Positions 35,165 through 43,985 of a stretch of DNA of 64,000 nucleotides are shown here, piece after piece (position 1 is the first letter of the stretch; the number at the start of each line of letters is the position of its first letter). The notes beneath the pieces were generated by a model. It was not told the origin of the DNA. It was given only the letters and a program-made list of their open reading frames with translations, and made no database searches. Both the position numbers and the translations under genes were made by a program. Origin of the DNA: Dysgonamonadaceae bacterium. Its GTDB lineage: Bacteria; Bacteroidota; Bacteroidia; Bacteroidales; Dysgonomonadaceae. Location of the stretch: positions 1-64,000 of the forward strand of contig JAISUH010000047.1 in assembly GCA_031272205.1 (NCBI GenBank), given 5' to 3'.

Positions 35165-37726
35165 ATGAATAAAAAAATGTTGAGCTTGCTCTTTTTTCCG
35201 ATTTCGGTTTTAAGTGCATGTCAGGAAAGCGCTCCGCAAAACTATATCATTACCACCGGTCTGTATAGTCAGCTTCGCGCACCGGCCTATCCTTTGGTAA
35301 CGTCCGACCCGTATTTCAGCGGATGGTCTTATACGAACAACCTCTACGACGACCAGACGCGGCATTGGACGGGAAAAGAACTTCCTTTGCTGGGGGCGGT
35401 AAGGGTCGATGGCGAAAGCTATCGTTTCATGGGGAAGGAGAACCTGCCCTTGCGTCCGATTCTCGAAACGGCCAAAACGGATAAATGGACGGGGCAATAC
35501 ACTTTTGACAAGCCCAAAAACGACAGTTGGACCTCTCCCGATTTTGACGATGCTTCGTGGAAAACGGGCGCATCGGCTTTCGGCACAAAAGGTGAACCCA
35601 ACCTCTCGACGCTCTGGAAAACTCCCGATATTTGGGTGCGGCGTTCGTTTGAACTGAGTGAAGATTTATCGGGAAAAAGTATTTTCCTGAATTATTCGCA
35701 CGACGATATTTTTGAACTGTATATCAACGGCAAAAAAGTTGTCGATACCGGCTATTCGTGGCGATACGACGTAACGCAGGAATTGTCGGACGAGGTGAAA
35801 GCCCTGCTCAAAAAGGGCAAAAACGTGATAGCGGCGCATTGCCATAACGTAACGGGCGGCGCATACGTTGATTTTGGCCTCTTCGAAAAGGAGGAAAACA
35901 AAGAGTCCTTCACCCGGACGGCCGTCCAAAAATCGGCCAGCGTTTTGCCTACGCAAACCTTTTATACCTTCGAGTGCGGGCCGATAGAGCTTCAGGTTAT
36001 TTTCACAGCCCCGCTCTTGATCGACGATTTGGAATTGGTTTCCCGTCCGGTAAATTACCTGTCGTATCAGGTGAAATCGCTCGACGGCCAAGCTCACGAT
36101 ATACAAATCTATTTGGAAGCTACGCCTCAATGGGCGGTTAACGAAAACAGCCAAATCGTTGATTTCGATAAAATTGAGAAAAACGGATTCACCTTCCTGA
36201 AAACGGGAACCGTAGAACAGCCCGTTTTGCAAAAGAAAGGCGACGATTTGCGCATCGACTGGGGCTATTTTTATGTCGCCGCGAAATCGGATCCATCGGC
36301 AACGGTGAATTTTGGCGATTACTGGACTGCGAAAAAAGAATTTCAAACATCGGGGCAAATTTCTGCTGATCAACCCGCCTCGTTGTCCGGAGATATGGTC
36401 AAGAGCATGACCGTTTTGGCTTACAGCCGCGATTTGGGCAAGGTGGCGTCCGATTTCAAAACCGGCCACATCTTGTTGGGATACGACGACATATATTCCA
36501 TTCAATATTTCGGAAAAAATCTGAAAGGTTACTGGACGAACGACGGTAAGACGGATATTTTAGCGGCATTTGATAGCGCCGAGAAAGATTACGTTTCCAT
36601 CATGGAAGGTTGCAAAAAATTCGACGAGAAAATGATGGCCGACGCAAAACAATCGGGAGGCGAAAAATACGCCGAACTCTGCGCTTTGGCTTACCGCCAA
36701 TCCATCTCTGCGCATAAGTTGGTGAAAGACGAAGACGGCACACTGCTGTTTTTATCGAAAGAAAACAACAGCAACGGATGCATCAATACGGTGGACGTTA
36801 CTTATCCGTCGGCGCCCCTCTACTTGCTCTATAACACCGAATTGGCAAAGGGGCTGCTCAGCGGCATCTTTTACTATTGCGAAAGCGGCAAGTGGAAATA
36901 TCCCTTCGCACCCCACGACCTCGGCACATACCCCTTGGCCAACGGTCAGGTTTACGGCATGGAAAACGACGATTACGGCAACAAGATGCCGGTCGAGGAA
37001 TCGGGCAATGTGCTCATCCTGACGGCAGCTATCGCTCAAATGGATGGCAATGCCGATTATGCGGCGAAACACTGGCAAACGCTTACTACATGGACGGAAT
37101 TCCTCGTTCAATACGGTGTTGATCCTGAAAATCAACTCTGTACGGACGATTTTGCCGGACATCTTGCCCACAATGCCAACCTTTCCATCAAAGCCGTCAT
37201 GGGGATCGCTTCTTACGGCAAATTGGCTGCAATGCAGGGGAAGAACGACATTGCCGAAAAATACTTGAACATTGCAAAAGGCATGGCTGCCGAATGGCAA
37301 AAAATGGCGGACGACGGCGACCATTACCGCCTCGCGTTCGACCGTCCGGGTTCGTGGAGTCAAAAATACAATTTAGTTTGGGATAAATTGTTAGGATTTA
37401 GTATCTTTGACCCGCAGATCGCAAAGACGGAAATTGCCTATTATTTGAGCCATCAAAATGCCTTTGGTTTGCCTTTGGATAGCCGGAAAACCTATACGAA
37501 ATCGGATTGGATCATCTGGACGGCTACCATGGCTGACAATGCAAACGATTTTGAGGCCTTTATCGATGTGCTCTATAAATACGCCAATGAAACGTCATCG
37601 CGTGTCCCGTTGAGCGATTGGCACGAGACGACGGATGGCCGTCAAGTGGGCTTCAAAGCCCGTTCGGTGGTGGGCGGTTATTTTATGAAAATGTTGAGCG
37701 ATAAAATTCTGGCGGAGACTAAATAA
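35165..37726 (+). CDS. glutaminase A-like protein (DUF4964/DUF5127/DUF4965/DUF1793 type) with inserted jelly-roll
   Basis: The 853-residue lipoprotein (Cys19, VLSAC) shows LRAPAYPLVTSDPYFSGWSYTNNLYDDQTRHWTGKE and later FSKENNSNGCINTVDVTYPSAPLYLLYN. APHDLGTYPLANGQVYG and CTDDFAGHLAHNANLSIKAVMGI are also present. All are typical of the glutaminase A group common in Bacteroidota PULs. Residues about 108-240 (WTSPDFDDASWKTGASAFG, DIFELYINGKKVVDTGYSW) form an inserted beta-galactosidase-type carbohydrate-binding jelly-roll. Glutaminase activity is a database name; the (alpha/alpha)6-like C-terminal half could equally act on a sugar. A hairpin precedes and another follows the gene. Confidence 0.85.
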   Translation: MNKKMLSLLFFPISVLSACQESAPQNYIITTGLYSQLRAPAYPLVTSDPYFSGWSYTNNLYDDQTRHWTGKELPLLGAVRVDGESYRFMGKENLPLRPILETAKTDKWTGQYTFDKPKNDSWTSPDFDDASWKTGASAFGTKGEPNLSTLWKTPDIWVRRSFELSEDLSGKSIFLNYSHDDIFELYINGKKVVDTGYSWRYDVTQELSDEVKALLKKGKNVIAAHCHNVTGGAYVDFGLFEKEENKESFTRTAVQKSASVLPTQTFYTFECGPIELQVIFTAPLLIDDLELVSRPVNYLSYQVKSLDGQAHDIQIYLEATPQWAVNENSQIVDFDKIEKNGFTFLKTGTVEQPVLQKKGDDLRIDWGYFYVAAKSDPSATVNFGDYWTAKKEFQTSGQISADQPASLSGDMVKSMTVLAYSRDLGKVASDFKTGHILLGYDDIYSIQYFGKNLKGYWTNDGKTDILAAFDSAEKDYVSIMEGCKKFDEKMMADAKQSGGEKYAELCALAYRQSISAHKLVKDEDGTLLFLSKENNSNGCINTVDVTYPSAPLYLLYNTELAKGLLSGIFYYCESGKWKYPFAPHDLGTYPLANGQVYGMENDDYGNKMPVEESGNVLILTAAIAQMDGNADYAAKHWQTLTTWTEFLVQYGVDPENQLCTDDFAGHLAHNANLSIKAVMGIASYGKLAAMQGKNDIAEKYLNIAKGMAAEWQKMADDGDHYRLAFDRPGSWSQKYNLVWDKLLGFSIFDPQIAKTEIAYYLSHQNAFGLPLDSRKTYTKSDWIIWTATMADNANDFEAFIDVLYKYANETSSRVPLSDWHETTDGRQVGFKARSVVGGYFMKMLSDKILAETK

Positions 37727-37771
37727 AATTTATTTATACGCCTCATTTTCTTGCTTTTAATACAAATAGAC

Positions 37772-37809
37772 GATGTATTCACGGATGCTGTTTTCTCCGT
37801 GAATACATC
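37772..37809 (+). terminator. 14 bp-stem hairpin between the glutaminase-like and GH127 genes
   Basis: GATGTATTCACGGA pairs perfectly with TCCGTGAATACATC around a 10-base loop. Only a weak T tract follows (CTGTTTTCG). Confidence 0.65.
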
Positions 37810-37855
37810 ATCTGTTTTCGTTCGTTTGATTGTTGTCCTTTAAAATAAAGTCCTT

Positions 37856-39916
37856 ATGCGAATAAATTATGGTAAGTTTTGTGTAGTCCTCTTTTTCCTG
37901 TTTGTTTCATCTTTTGCCTTTTCTTCGGGAAAAGAGAAAATAGCTGTGGTTGAAAGACCTTATACTCAGTCGATTAATTTGAATTATTGGCACAACAGAA
38001 CGCCTCTGTTGCCGCTGAATTTCATAAAATTGCCCGTTGGCGCCGTAAAACCGGAAGGTTGGCTGCTCCGTATGCTCGAACTCCAAAAAGACGGTTTGAA
38101 CGGCCATTTGGGAGAGATAAGCGCGTGGTTGGAAAAAGACAACAACGCATGGCTCGGAACGGGAAACGATTACGGCTGGGAGGAAGTGCCGTATTGGCTG
38201 AAAGGATACGGCAACATGGGCTATATATTGGGCGATAAGGGCATCATCGACGAAACCAAGCAGTGGCTCGAAGCGGTTTTCAAGAGCCAGCGCGAAGACG
38301 GCTACTTTGGCCCTTACATCGAGAAAAACGGCAAACCCGATCTTTGGGGGAATATGATCATGCTCTGGTGCCTGCAATCGTATTACGAATATTCGGACGA
38401 CAGGCGCGTGATCGCTTTGATGACAAAATATTTCCGCTGGCAGTTGAACCTTCCCGACGACAAATTTCTTGAAGATTATTGGGAAAACAGCAGGGGAGGA
38501 GATAACCTGCTCAGCGTGTATTGGTTGTATAACATCACTGGCGATGAGTTTCTGCTGGAACTGGCGGAAAAAATACACCGCAATACGGCCGATTGGCGAC
38601 AACGCTCAAGGCTCCCCAACTGGCACAATGTGAACATTGCTCAATGTTTCCGTGAACCGGCTACCTATTACATGCTCTCGAAAGATTCCGCCGATTTGCG
38701 GGCGACTTACAACGTGCACCATCTGATTCGAAATACCTTCGGGCAGGTTCCGGGCGGAATGTTTGGCGCCGACGAGAATGCGCGGATGGGATATATCGAC
38801 CCGCGGCAAGGTACGGAAACCTGCGGTTTCGTGGAGCAGATGGCTTCCGATGAACTGTTGTTGTCGATGACGGGTGACCCTTTTTGGGCGGAACATTGTG
38901 AGGATGTTGCCTTCAATTCGTATCCCGCCGCGTTGATGCCCGATTTGAAATCGCTCCGATACATCACCTCGCCCAACCATACCGTTAGCGATTCCAAGAA
39001 CCACCACCCCGGAATCGACAACAGCGGACCCTTTTTGGCGATGAACCCTTTCAGCAGCCGTTGCTGCCAGCACAATCACGGTCAGGGTTGGCCTTATTTC
39101 ATCGAACGCCTTATTATGGCGACGCCCGATAACGGGCTTGCCGCGGTTATTTACGGAGCTTGCCGCGCAACGGCATTCGTGGCGGAGGACGGAAGAGCAG
39201 TGGAACTGATCGAAGATACCAATTATCCTTTTGAGGATGTCATCCGTTTTACCATTAATCCCTCGCGGAAAACGGTATTTCCGCTCTATCTGAGGATTCC
39301 CTCGTGGAGCGATAACCCTTCGGTTTCGATAAACGGAAAACGTATTGACGCGGAACTGCAAAACGGAAAATACCTCCGCATTGAGAGGGAATGGAAAAAA
39401 GGCGACAATGTGGAGCTTAAAGTTCCCATGAAACTTTACGAAACGGTCTGGGCGGTAAATCAGGATAGCCGGAGCGTGAATTACGGACCTTTGACTTTTT
39501 CCCTGAAAATAAAAGAGGATTACCGAACCGTAGCGAGCGACAAGACGGCTATCGGCGATTCTAAGTGGCAAAAAAACGCTGATACGGGCAAATGGCCGAG
39601 TTATGAGATTTATCCCGCGAGCGACTGGAATTACGCGCTCGTACTCGACGAATCGCTTCCTTTTGAACAGAATTTCAAAATTGAAAAGCGAAAATGGCCG
39701 ACAGACCATTATCCCTTTACGGTGGAAAACGCGCCGCTGATCCTGAAAACAAAGGGACGAAAACTTATCGGGTGGGAGATCGATCAATATGGTTTGACCG
39801 GAGAGTTGCCTATCAAAGAAAATCGTAACTTTGGAAGTTCGATCGACGAAATCGCGCTGATCCCGATGGGCGCCGCGCGTTTGAGAATATCGGCCTTTCC
39901 CGTCTGTGAAAAATAA
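37856..39916 (+). CDS. GH127-type beta-L-arabinofuranosidase (DUF1680)
   Basis: The 686-residue exported protein (MRINYGKFCVVLFFLFVSSFAFS) is an (alpha/alpha)6 barrel followed by beta domains. GTETCGF and SSRCCQHNHGQGW match the Glu-Thr-Cys and adjacent Cys-Cys that form the zinc site of HypBA1, in which one cysteine acts as nucleophile. Other family blocks are PVGAVKPEGWLLRMLELQKDGLNGHL, VPYWLKG and FPLYLRIPSWSD. The family releases beta-L-arabinofuranose; related DUF1680 families act on other beta-furanosides. Its presence beside mannosidases suggests a mixed glycan. It ends 11 bases before the regulator gene. Confidence 0.9.
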   Translation: MRINYGKFCVVLFFLFVSSFAFSSGKEKIAVVERPYTQSINLNYWHNRTPLLPLNFIKLPVGAVKPEGWLLRMLELQKDGLNGHLGEISAWLEKDNNAWLGTGNDYGWEEVPYWLKGYGNMGYILGDKGIIDETKQWLEAVFKSQREDGYFGPYIEKNGKPDLWGNMIMLWCLQSYYEYSDDRRVIALMTKYFRWQLNLPDDKFLEDYWENSRGGDNLLSVYWLYNITGDEFLLELAEKIHRNTADWRQRSRLPNWHNVNIAQCFREPATYYMLSKDSADLRATYNVHHLIRNTFGQVPGGMFGADENARMGYIDPRQGTETCGFVEQMASDELLLSMTGDPFWAEHCEDVAFNSYPAALMPDLKSLRYITSPNHTVSDSKNHHPGIDNSGPFLAMNPFSSRCCQHNHGQGWPYFIERLIMATPDNGLAAVIYGACRATAFVAEDGRAVELIEDTNYPFEDVIRFTINPSRKTVFPLYLRIPSWSDNPSVSINGKRIDAELQNGKYLRIEREWKKGDNVELKVPMKLYETVWAVNQDSRSVNYGPLTFSLKIKEDYRTVASDKTAIGDSKWQKNADTGKWPSYEIYPASDWNYALVLDESLPFEQNFKIEKRKWPTDHYPFTVENAPLILKTKGRKLIGWEIDQYGLTGELPIKENRNFGSSIDEIALIPMGAARLRISAFPVCEK

Positions 39917-39927
39917 TTGAAAAAAAA

Positions 39928-42900
39928 ATGAGGAAGTCGCTCCGCTTTTTCCTGTCCCTGTTCTTCCTGCTTGAAGCAGAAAGCGCTTCCTTATTTTGTC
40001 AGTCTCCCGATATTTCTTTCAGGCATCACAACATCAACAACGGCCTTTCGCAGAATACGGTCAGGTCTATTTTCCAAGACAATCAGGGCTTTATGTGGTT
40101 TGGGACGAAAGACGGACTGAATCGGTTTGACGGGAGCTCGTTCAAGATATTCAAATTTTCGCCCGACAGCAAATTAAAAGACAATGTGTTCACCCGTATC
40201 GTACAGGATAAGAACGGGAATCTCTGGCTGGGAACCGACGACGGCGTTTATATTTATGATCCCCGGAAAGACCAATTTGAACAGTTTGGGCAGACAGCTA
40301 CCGGAGGTATATCTCTGAACGGAATTGTTAGCGACTTGCTCTTGGACGATGACGGCGATGTGTGGATTGCGGTGGAAGAAAAAGGCGTTTTCCTGTATGA
40401 TTTTGATACGGACAGACTGACAAATTATGCCATCCCCTCAATTCCCGAAGGGATGAAAATGATTACTTTGTGCGCCGAAAAAGACGGCGTATGGGTTTTC
40501 CCTTACGACATCCCTTTCATGCGAATTAATAAGGAAACGGGAAACATATCGCAATTTCAGTTGAACGACGACCCCGATTTGCTGTACAAACTTGGGGAAG
40601 TGGGGAAAGTTAAAAACGACGAATACAACCAATTGCTGATTAGCTCCTCAACGCAAGGGCTTATCAGCATCAATACGGTGAGTAAAACACATCACGTGCT
40701 GTTGAATAAAGATTCATCTGGGAATCAGATATTTGTGCGTTGTCTCGAAAAAGTCGATCCCCATACTGTCTGGGTCGGGAGCGAATCGGGTTTGTACATA
40801 TACGATACGCAAACCGGCCATGCAATAAATTTGAGGCACAACGCGCTCGTTACTTCATCCATATCGGACAATGCCATCTATTCGATTTATAAGGACAAGA
40901 ACTGCGGTATTTGGGTGGGGACTTTTTTCGGCGGGATAGACTATTATTCCACTCCATACAATAATTTCGAATTGTTTTATCCCATAGCGGGAGCCAATGC
41001 GATGAAGGGATTTCGTATTCGTGAATTTTATCCCGATCCCAATGGCACTATATGGATTGGCTCGGAGGATGAGGGGTTGAATTTGTTTGATCCGGCAAGC
41101 GGAAAATTCTTACCTTTGCCAAAAGCCTTGTCTTCGATACACACCAATATCCATGCTTTGGAGATCGACGGCGATTATTTGTGGATTGGAACTTTTTCGA
41201 GAGGCCTCAACCGGTATAACAGAAAAACGGGAGCGTTGGTAACCTACCGCCATTCCGAAAACAACCCGAAATCCATTTCCAGCAACAGCACTTTCGTCAT
41301 TCATCGAGATCGGCAAAATACCCTGTGGATCGGGAATTTGTCGGGTTTGGACATTTATAATTACGAGGATGACGCTTTCTCTCCGGTTAAACGTTTCGAC
41401 CAGACCTATATACAGGATATTTTCGAAGACACACAGGGTAACATTTGGATTTCGACCTTCAAAAAAGGACTTCATCGTTACGACCCCCTGACCAATAAAT
41501 GGTCGGTTTTCCTTTATGATGCTTCTCGTCCGAGAAACTCCCCGTACAATAAGCTGACCGGCGTGTTTGAAGACAGCCGCAAGCGTCTGTGGGTTACGAC
41601 CGATGGGGGAGGTTTTTATCTTTTCGACAGGGAAACGGAAGTATTTAAGATCTTCAACAGCAGTTCGTCGGGATTGACCAATGATGTGATTTACAGCATG
41701 GAAGAAGACGATGAGGGCTATTTTTGGTTATCGACCAATAAAGGATTGGTGCAATTTGACCCGGAAAAGCAGGTTTTTAAAAATTATACGGTGGAAAACG
41801 GATTGAAAACCAATCAATTCAATTACAGGTCGAGTTGCACGACGCCCGACGGGAATATTTATTTTGGCTCTATTGACGGCTTTGTGCGCTTCGATCCTTC
41901 GAAATTTAAAGACAATTCAAAATTATGCGCCCCCATTGTTTTCACGGATTTTTACATCAATGACAAGCCTGTTAGTCCTCAAACAGACCATTCACCCTTG
42001 AAGCAAAGCATGCTTTATGCCGACGAAATTGTGTTGCCCTACAAGCAAAACTCGTTCAGTATCCGGTATTCTGTGCTGGATTATTCTGCGATGCTGACCG
42101 ATAAAATATCCTACAAACTTGAAGGATTTGACAAAGAGTGGATTAAAGCCGAAAATAAGCAGCCGATTGTTTATTCGAATTTGCGCCCCGGAAGATACCG
42201 CCTCACGGTCAGATTGAATGGCGATGCACAGACCGATCCGGCAATAACCGCAAAAGATTTGGATATTTACATCCGCCCTCCTTTCTGGATGAGCGCTTGG
42301 GCTTATTTGATATACGGTCTTGCATCAATTTCCATATTGGCTTTGCTGATTTACTTTTTGAATTTCAGGGAAAAACAACGGCACCGATTGAAAATGAGTG
42401 AATACAAACAACAGAAAGAAAGGGAGTTATACCAGTCGAAAATCGATTTTTTCACCAATGTGGCTCATGAAATCCGAACGCCGTTGTCGTTGATAAAAGG
42501 CCCGCTCGATTATGTGTTGCTATCGAATAACGTACCCGACAACGTACGGGATAATCTGCAAATCATGAGTAAAAATACCGATCGATTGTTAGACCTCACC
42601 AACCAGTTGCTCGATTTCCGCAAGACCGAATCGGATGTTTACTTGCTGAATCCCAAACTGCAAAACGCATCGGAACTCATTCGGGAAACTTTCTTGCGTT
42701 TTACGCCGATGGCAAAATCGCGGAGATTGAGCTTCAATCTCGATTTGCCCGATCAGGAAATGTTTGTGCGTCTCGATAAAGATGCTTTTCTGAAAATTAT
42801 AAGCAATTTGTTGAATAATGCCGTAAAATATTGCGACAGATACATTGATGTAAAATCCTGTTTGTCGAAGACAAACGACGATGAAACGGATCTTCATTTT

Positions 42901-43959
42901 ATCGTAGAGAACGATGGAGAGCTTATCCCTCCCGATTATAAGGATGAAATATTTAAACCCTTTGTTGCCATCAGTAAGGAAAAGAAAAACGAGAAAATAC
43001 CGGGAACGGGCATCGGGTTGGCGCTGGCGCGTTCGTTAGCCGAACTGCATGCCGGGACCTTATCGCTTGAACCCGACCCGCATTACAATCGTTTCCATTT
43101 AGTGATTCCCTCCAAGAAACCCAAAGCTGATAACGTTGGGGCAATGGATATTTCGGGAGAGAACGAACCTGTGGTTGTAGAGGTTCAAAAGTCCAAAAAG
43201 AAGGAAAAAGAATATCCCTGCACCATCTTGCTTGTGGAAGACGACGCCGAATTGTTGGCTTTCGAAAAACAAATTTTAGCCGCGCAGTATCGGGTGCTGA
43301 TTGCGGAAAATGCGCTTGTAGCGCTCGATCTGTTGAAAACCGAACCGGTGCATCTTATCGTGAGCGACGTTATGATGCCCAAAATGGACGGCTTTGAATT
43401 TACGCGCCGCGTGAAATCGGACATTAATTTCAGCCATATCCCGATTATTTTGCTGACGGCAAAAACCAATGTCCAATCCAAAGTGGAAGGCTTGGGAACG
43501 GGCGCCGACGCTTATATCGAGAAGCCTTTTTCGGTGGAGGTGCTGACAGCGCAGGTCTCTAATTTGATAGAAAGCCGCGAAAAGTTGCGCGAGACCTACC
43601 TGAATTATCCCTTTGTGGGTGTTAATAGCTTGTCGCTTACCGAATTGGAAGATGAGTTTATCCGTAAATTGCAGGCTATTGTTCAATATAATATTGCTGA
43701 CCCCAATTTTGATGCCGGAATTATGGCCGAGAAGTTTAATATGAGTTCGGCCAGCTTATACCGCAAGCTTAAAGGGGTTATGGATTTATCTCCGAACGAA
43801 TACATTCGTATCGAACGCTTAAAAAAAGCAGCCCGATTGCTCAAAGAAAAAACGTACAAAGTGAACGAAATATGTTTTATGGTTGGATTTAATTCCCCCT
43901 CGTATTTCGCGAAATGTTTCTATAAGCAATTCGGCGTTCTGCCCAAAGATTTTGAGTAG
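39928..43959 (+). CDS. hybrid two-component system sensor/regulator (Reg_prop, Y_Y_Y, HisKA, REC, AraC)
   Basis: The 1343-residue protein has a signal peptide, then two seven-bladed Reg_prop propellers (about 30-690: NGLSQNTVRSIFQDNQGFMW, GLTNDVIYSMEEDDEGYFW) and a Y_Y_Y domain (about 715-785). One membrane span follows (WMSAWAYLIYGLASISILALL, about 788-810). Then come a histidine kinase (HEIRTPLSLIKG, His near 848; IPGTGIGLALARSL), a receiver (VSDVMMPKMDGF, Asp near 1147) and an AraC helix-turn-helix (YIRIERLKKAARLLKE... VGFNSPSYFAKCFYKQFG). It senses a breakdown oligosaccharide in the periplasm and activates the PUL. It is unusual in lying inside the operon-like run. Confidence 0.97.
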   Translation: MRKSLRFFLSLFFLLEAESASLFCQSPDISFRHHNINNGLSQNTVRSIFQDNQGFMWFGTKDGLNRFDGSSFKIFKFSPDSKLKDNVFTRIVQDKNGNLWLGTDDGVYIYDPRKDQFEQFGQTATGGISLNGIVSDLLLDDDGDVWIAVEEKGVFLYDFDTDRLTNYAIPSIPEGMKMITLCAEKDGVWVFPYDIPFMRINKETGNISQFQLNDDPDLLYKLGEVGKVKNDEYNQLLISSSTQGLISINTVSKTHHVLLNKDSSGNQIFVRCLEKVDPHTVWVGSESGLYIYDTQTGHAINLRHNALVTSSISDNAIYSIYKDKNCGIWVGTFFGGIDYYSTPYNNFELFYPIAGANAMKGFRIREFYPDPNGTIWIGSEDEGLNLFDPASGKFLPLPKALSSIHTNIHALEIDGDYLWIGTFSRGLNRYNRKTGALVTYRHSENNPKSISSNSTFVIHRDRQNTLWIGNLSGLDIYNYEDDAFSPVKRFDQTYIQDIFEDTQGNIWISTFKKGLHRYDPLTNKWSVFLYDASRPRNSPYNKLTGVFEDSRKRLWVTTDGGGFYLFDRETEVFKIFNSSSSGLTNDVIYSMEEDDEGYFWLSTNKGLVQFDPEKQVFKNYTVENGLKTNQFNYRSSCTTPDGNIYFGSIDGFVRFDPSKFKDNSKLCAPIVFTDFYINDKPVSPQTDHSPLKQSMLYADEIVLPYKQNSFSIRYSVLDYSAMLTDKISYKLEGFDKEWIKAENKQPIVYSNLRPGRYRLTVRLNGDAQTDPAITAKDLDIYIRPPFWMSAWAYLIYGLASISILALLIYFLNFREKQRHRLKMSEYKQQKERELYQSKIDFFTNVAHEIRTPLSLIKGPLDYVLLSNNVPDNVRDNLQIMSKNTDRLLDLTNQLLDFRKTESDVYLLNPKLQNASELIRETFLRFTPMAKSRRLSFNLDLPDQEMFVRLDKDAFLKIISNLLNNAVKYCDRYIDVKSCLSKTNDDETDLHFIVENDGELIPPDYKDEIFKPFVAISKEKKNEKIPGTGIGLALARSLAELHAGTLSLEPDPHYNRFHLVIPSKKPKADNVGAMDISGENEPVVVEVQKSKKKEKEYPCTILLVEDDAELLAFEKQILAAQYRVLIAENALVALDLLKTEPVHLIVSDVMMPKMDGFEFTRRVKSDINFSHIPIILLTAKTNVQSKVEGLGTGADAYIEKPFSVEVLTAQVSNLIESREKLRETYLNYPFVGVNSLSLTELEDEFIRKLQAIVQYNIADPNFDAGIMAEKFNMSSASLYRKLKGVMDLSPNEYIRIERLKKAARLLKEKTYKVNEICFMVGFNSPSYFAKCFYKQFGVLPKDFE

Positions 43960-43985
43960 TCGAATTTTTTTTAAAATATAACGTC

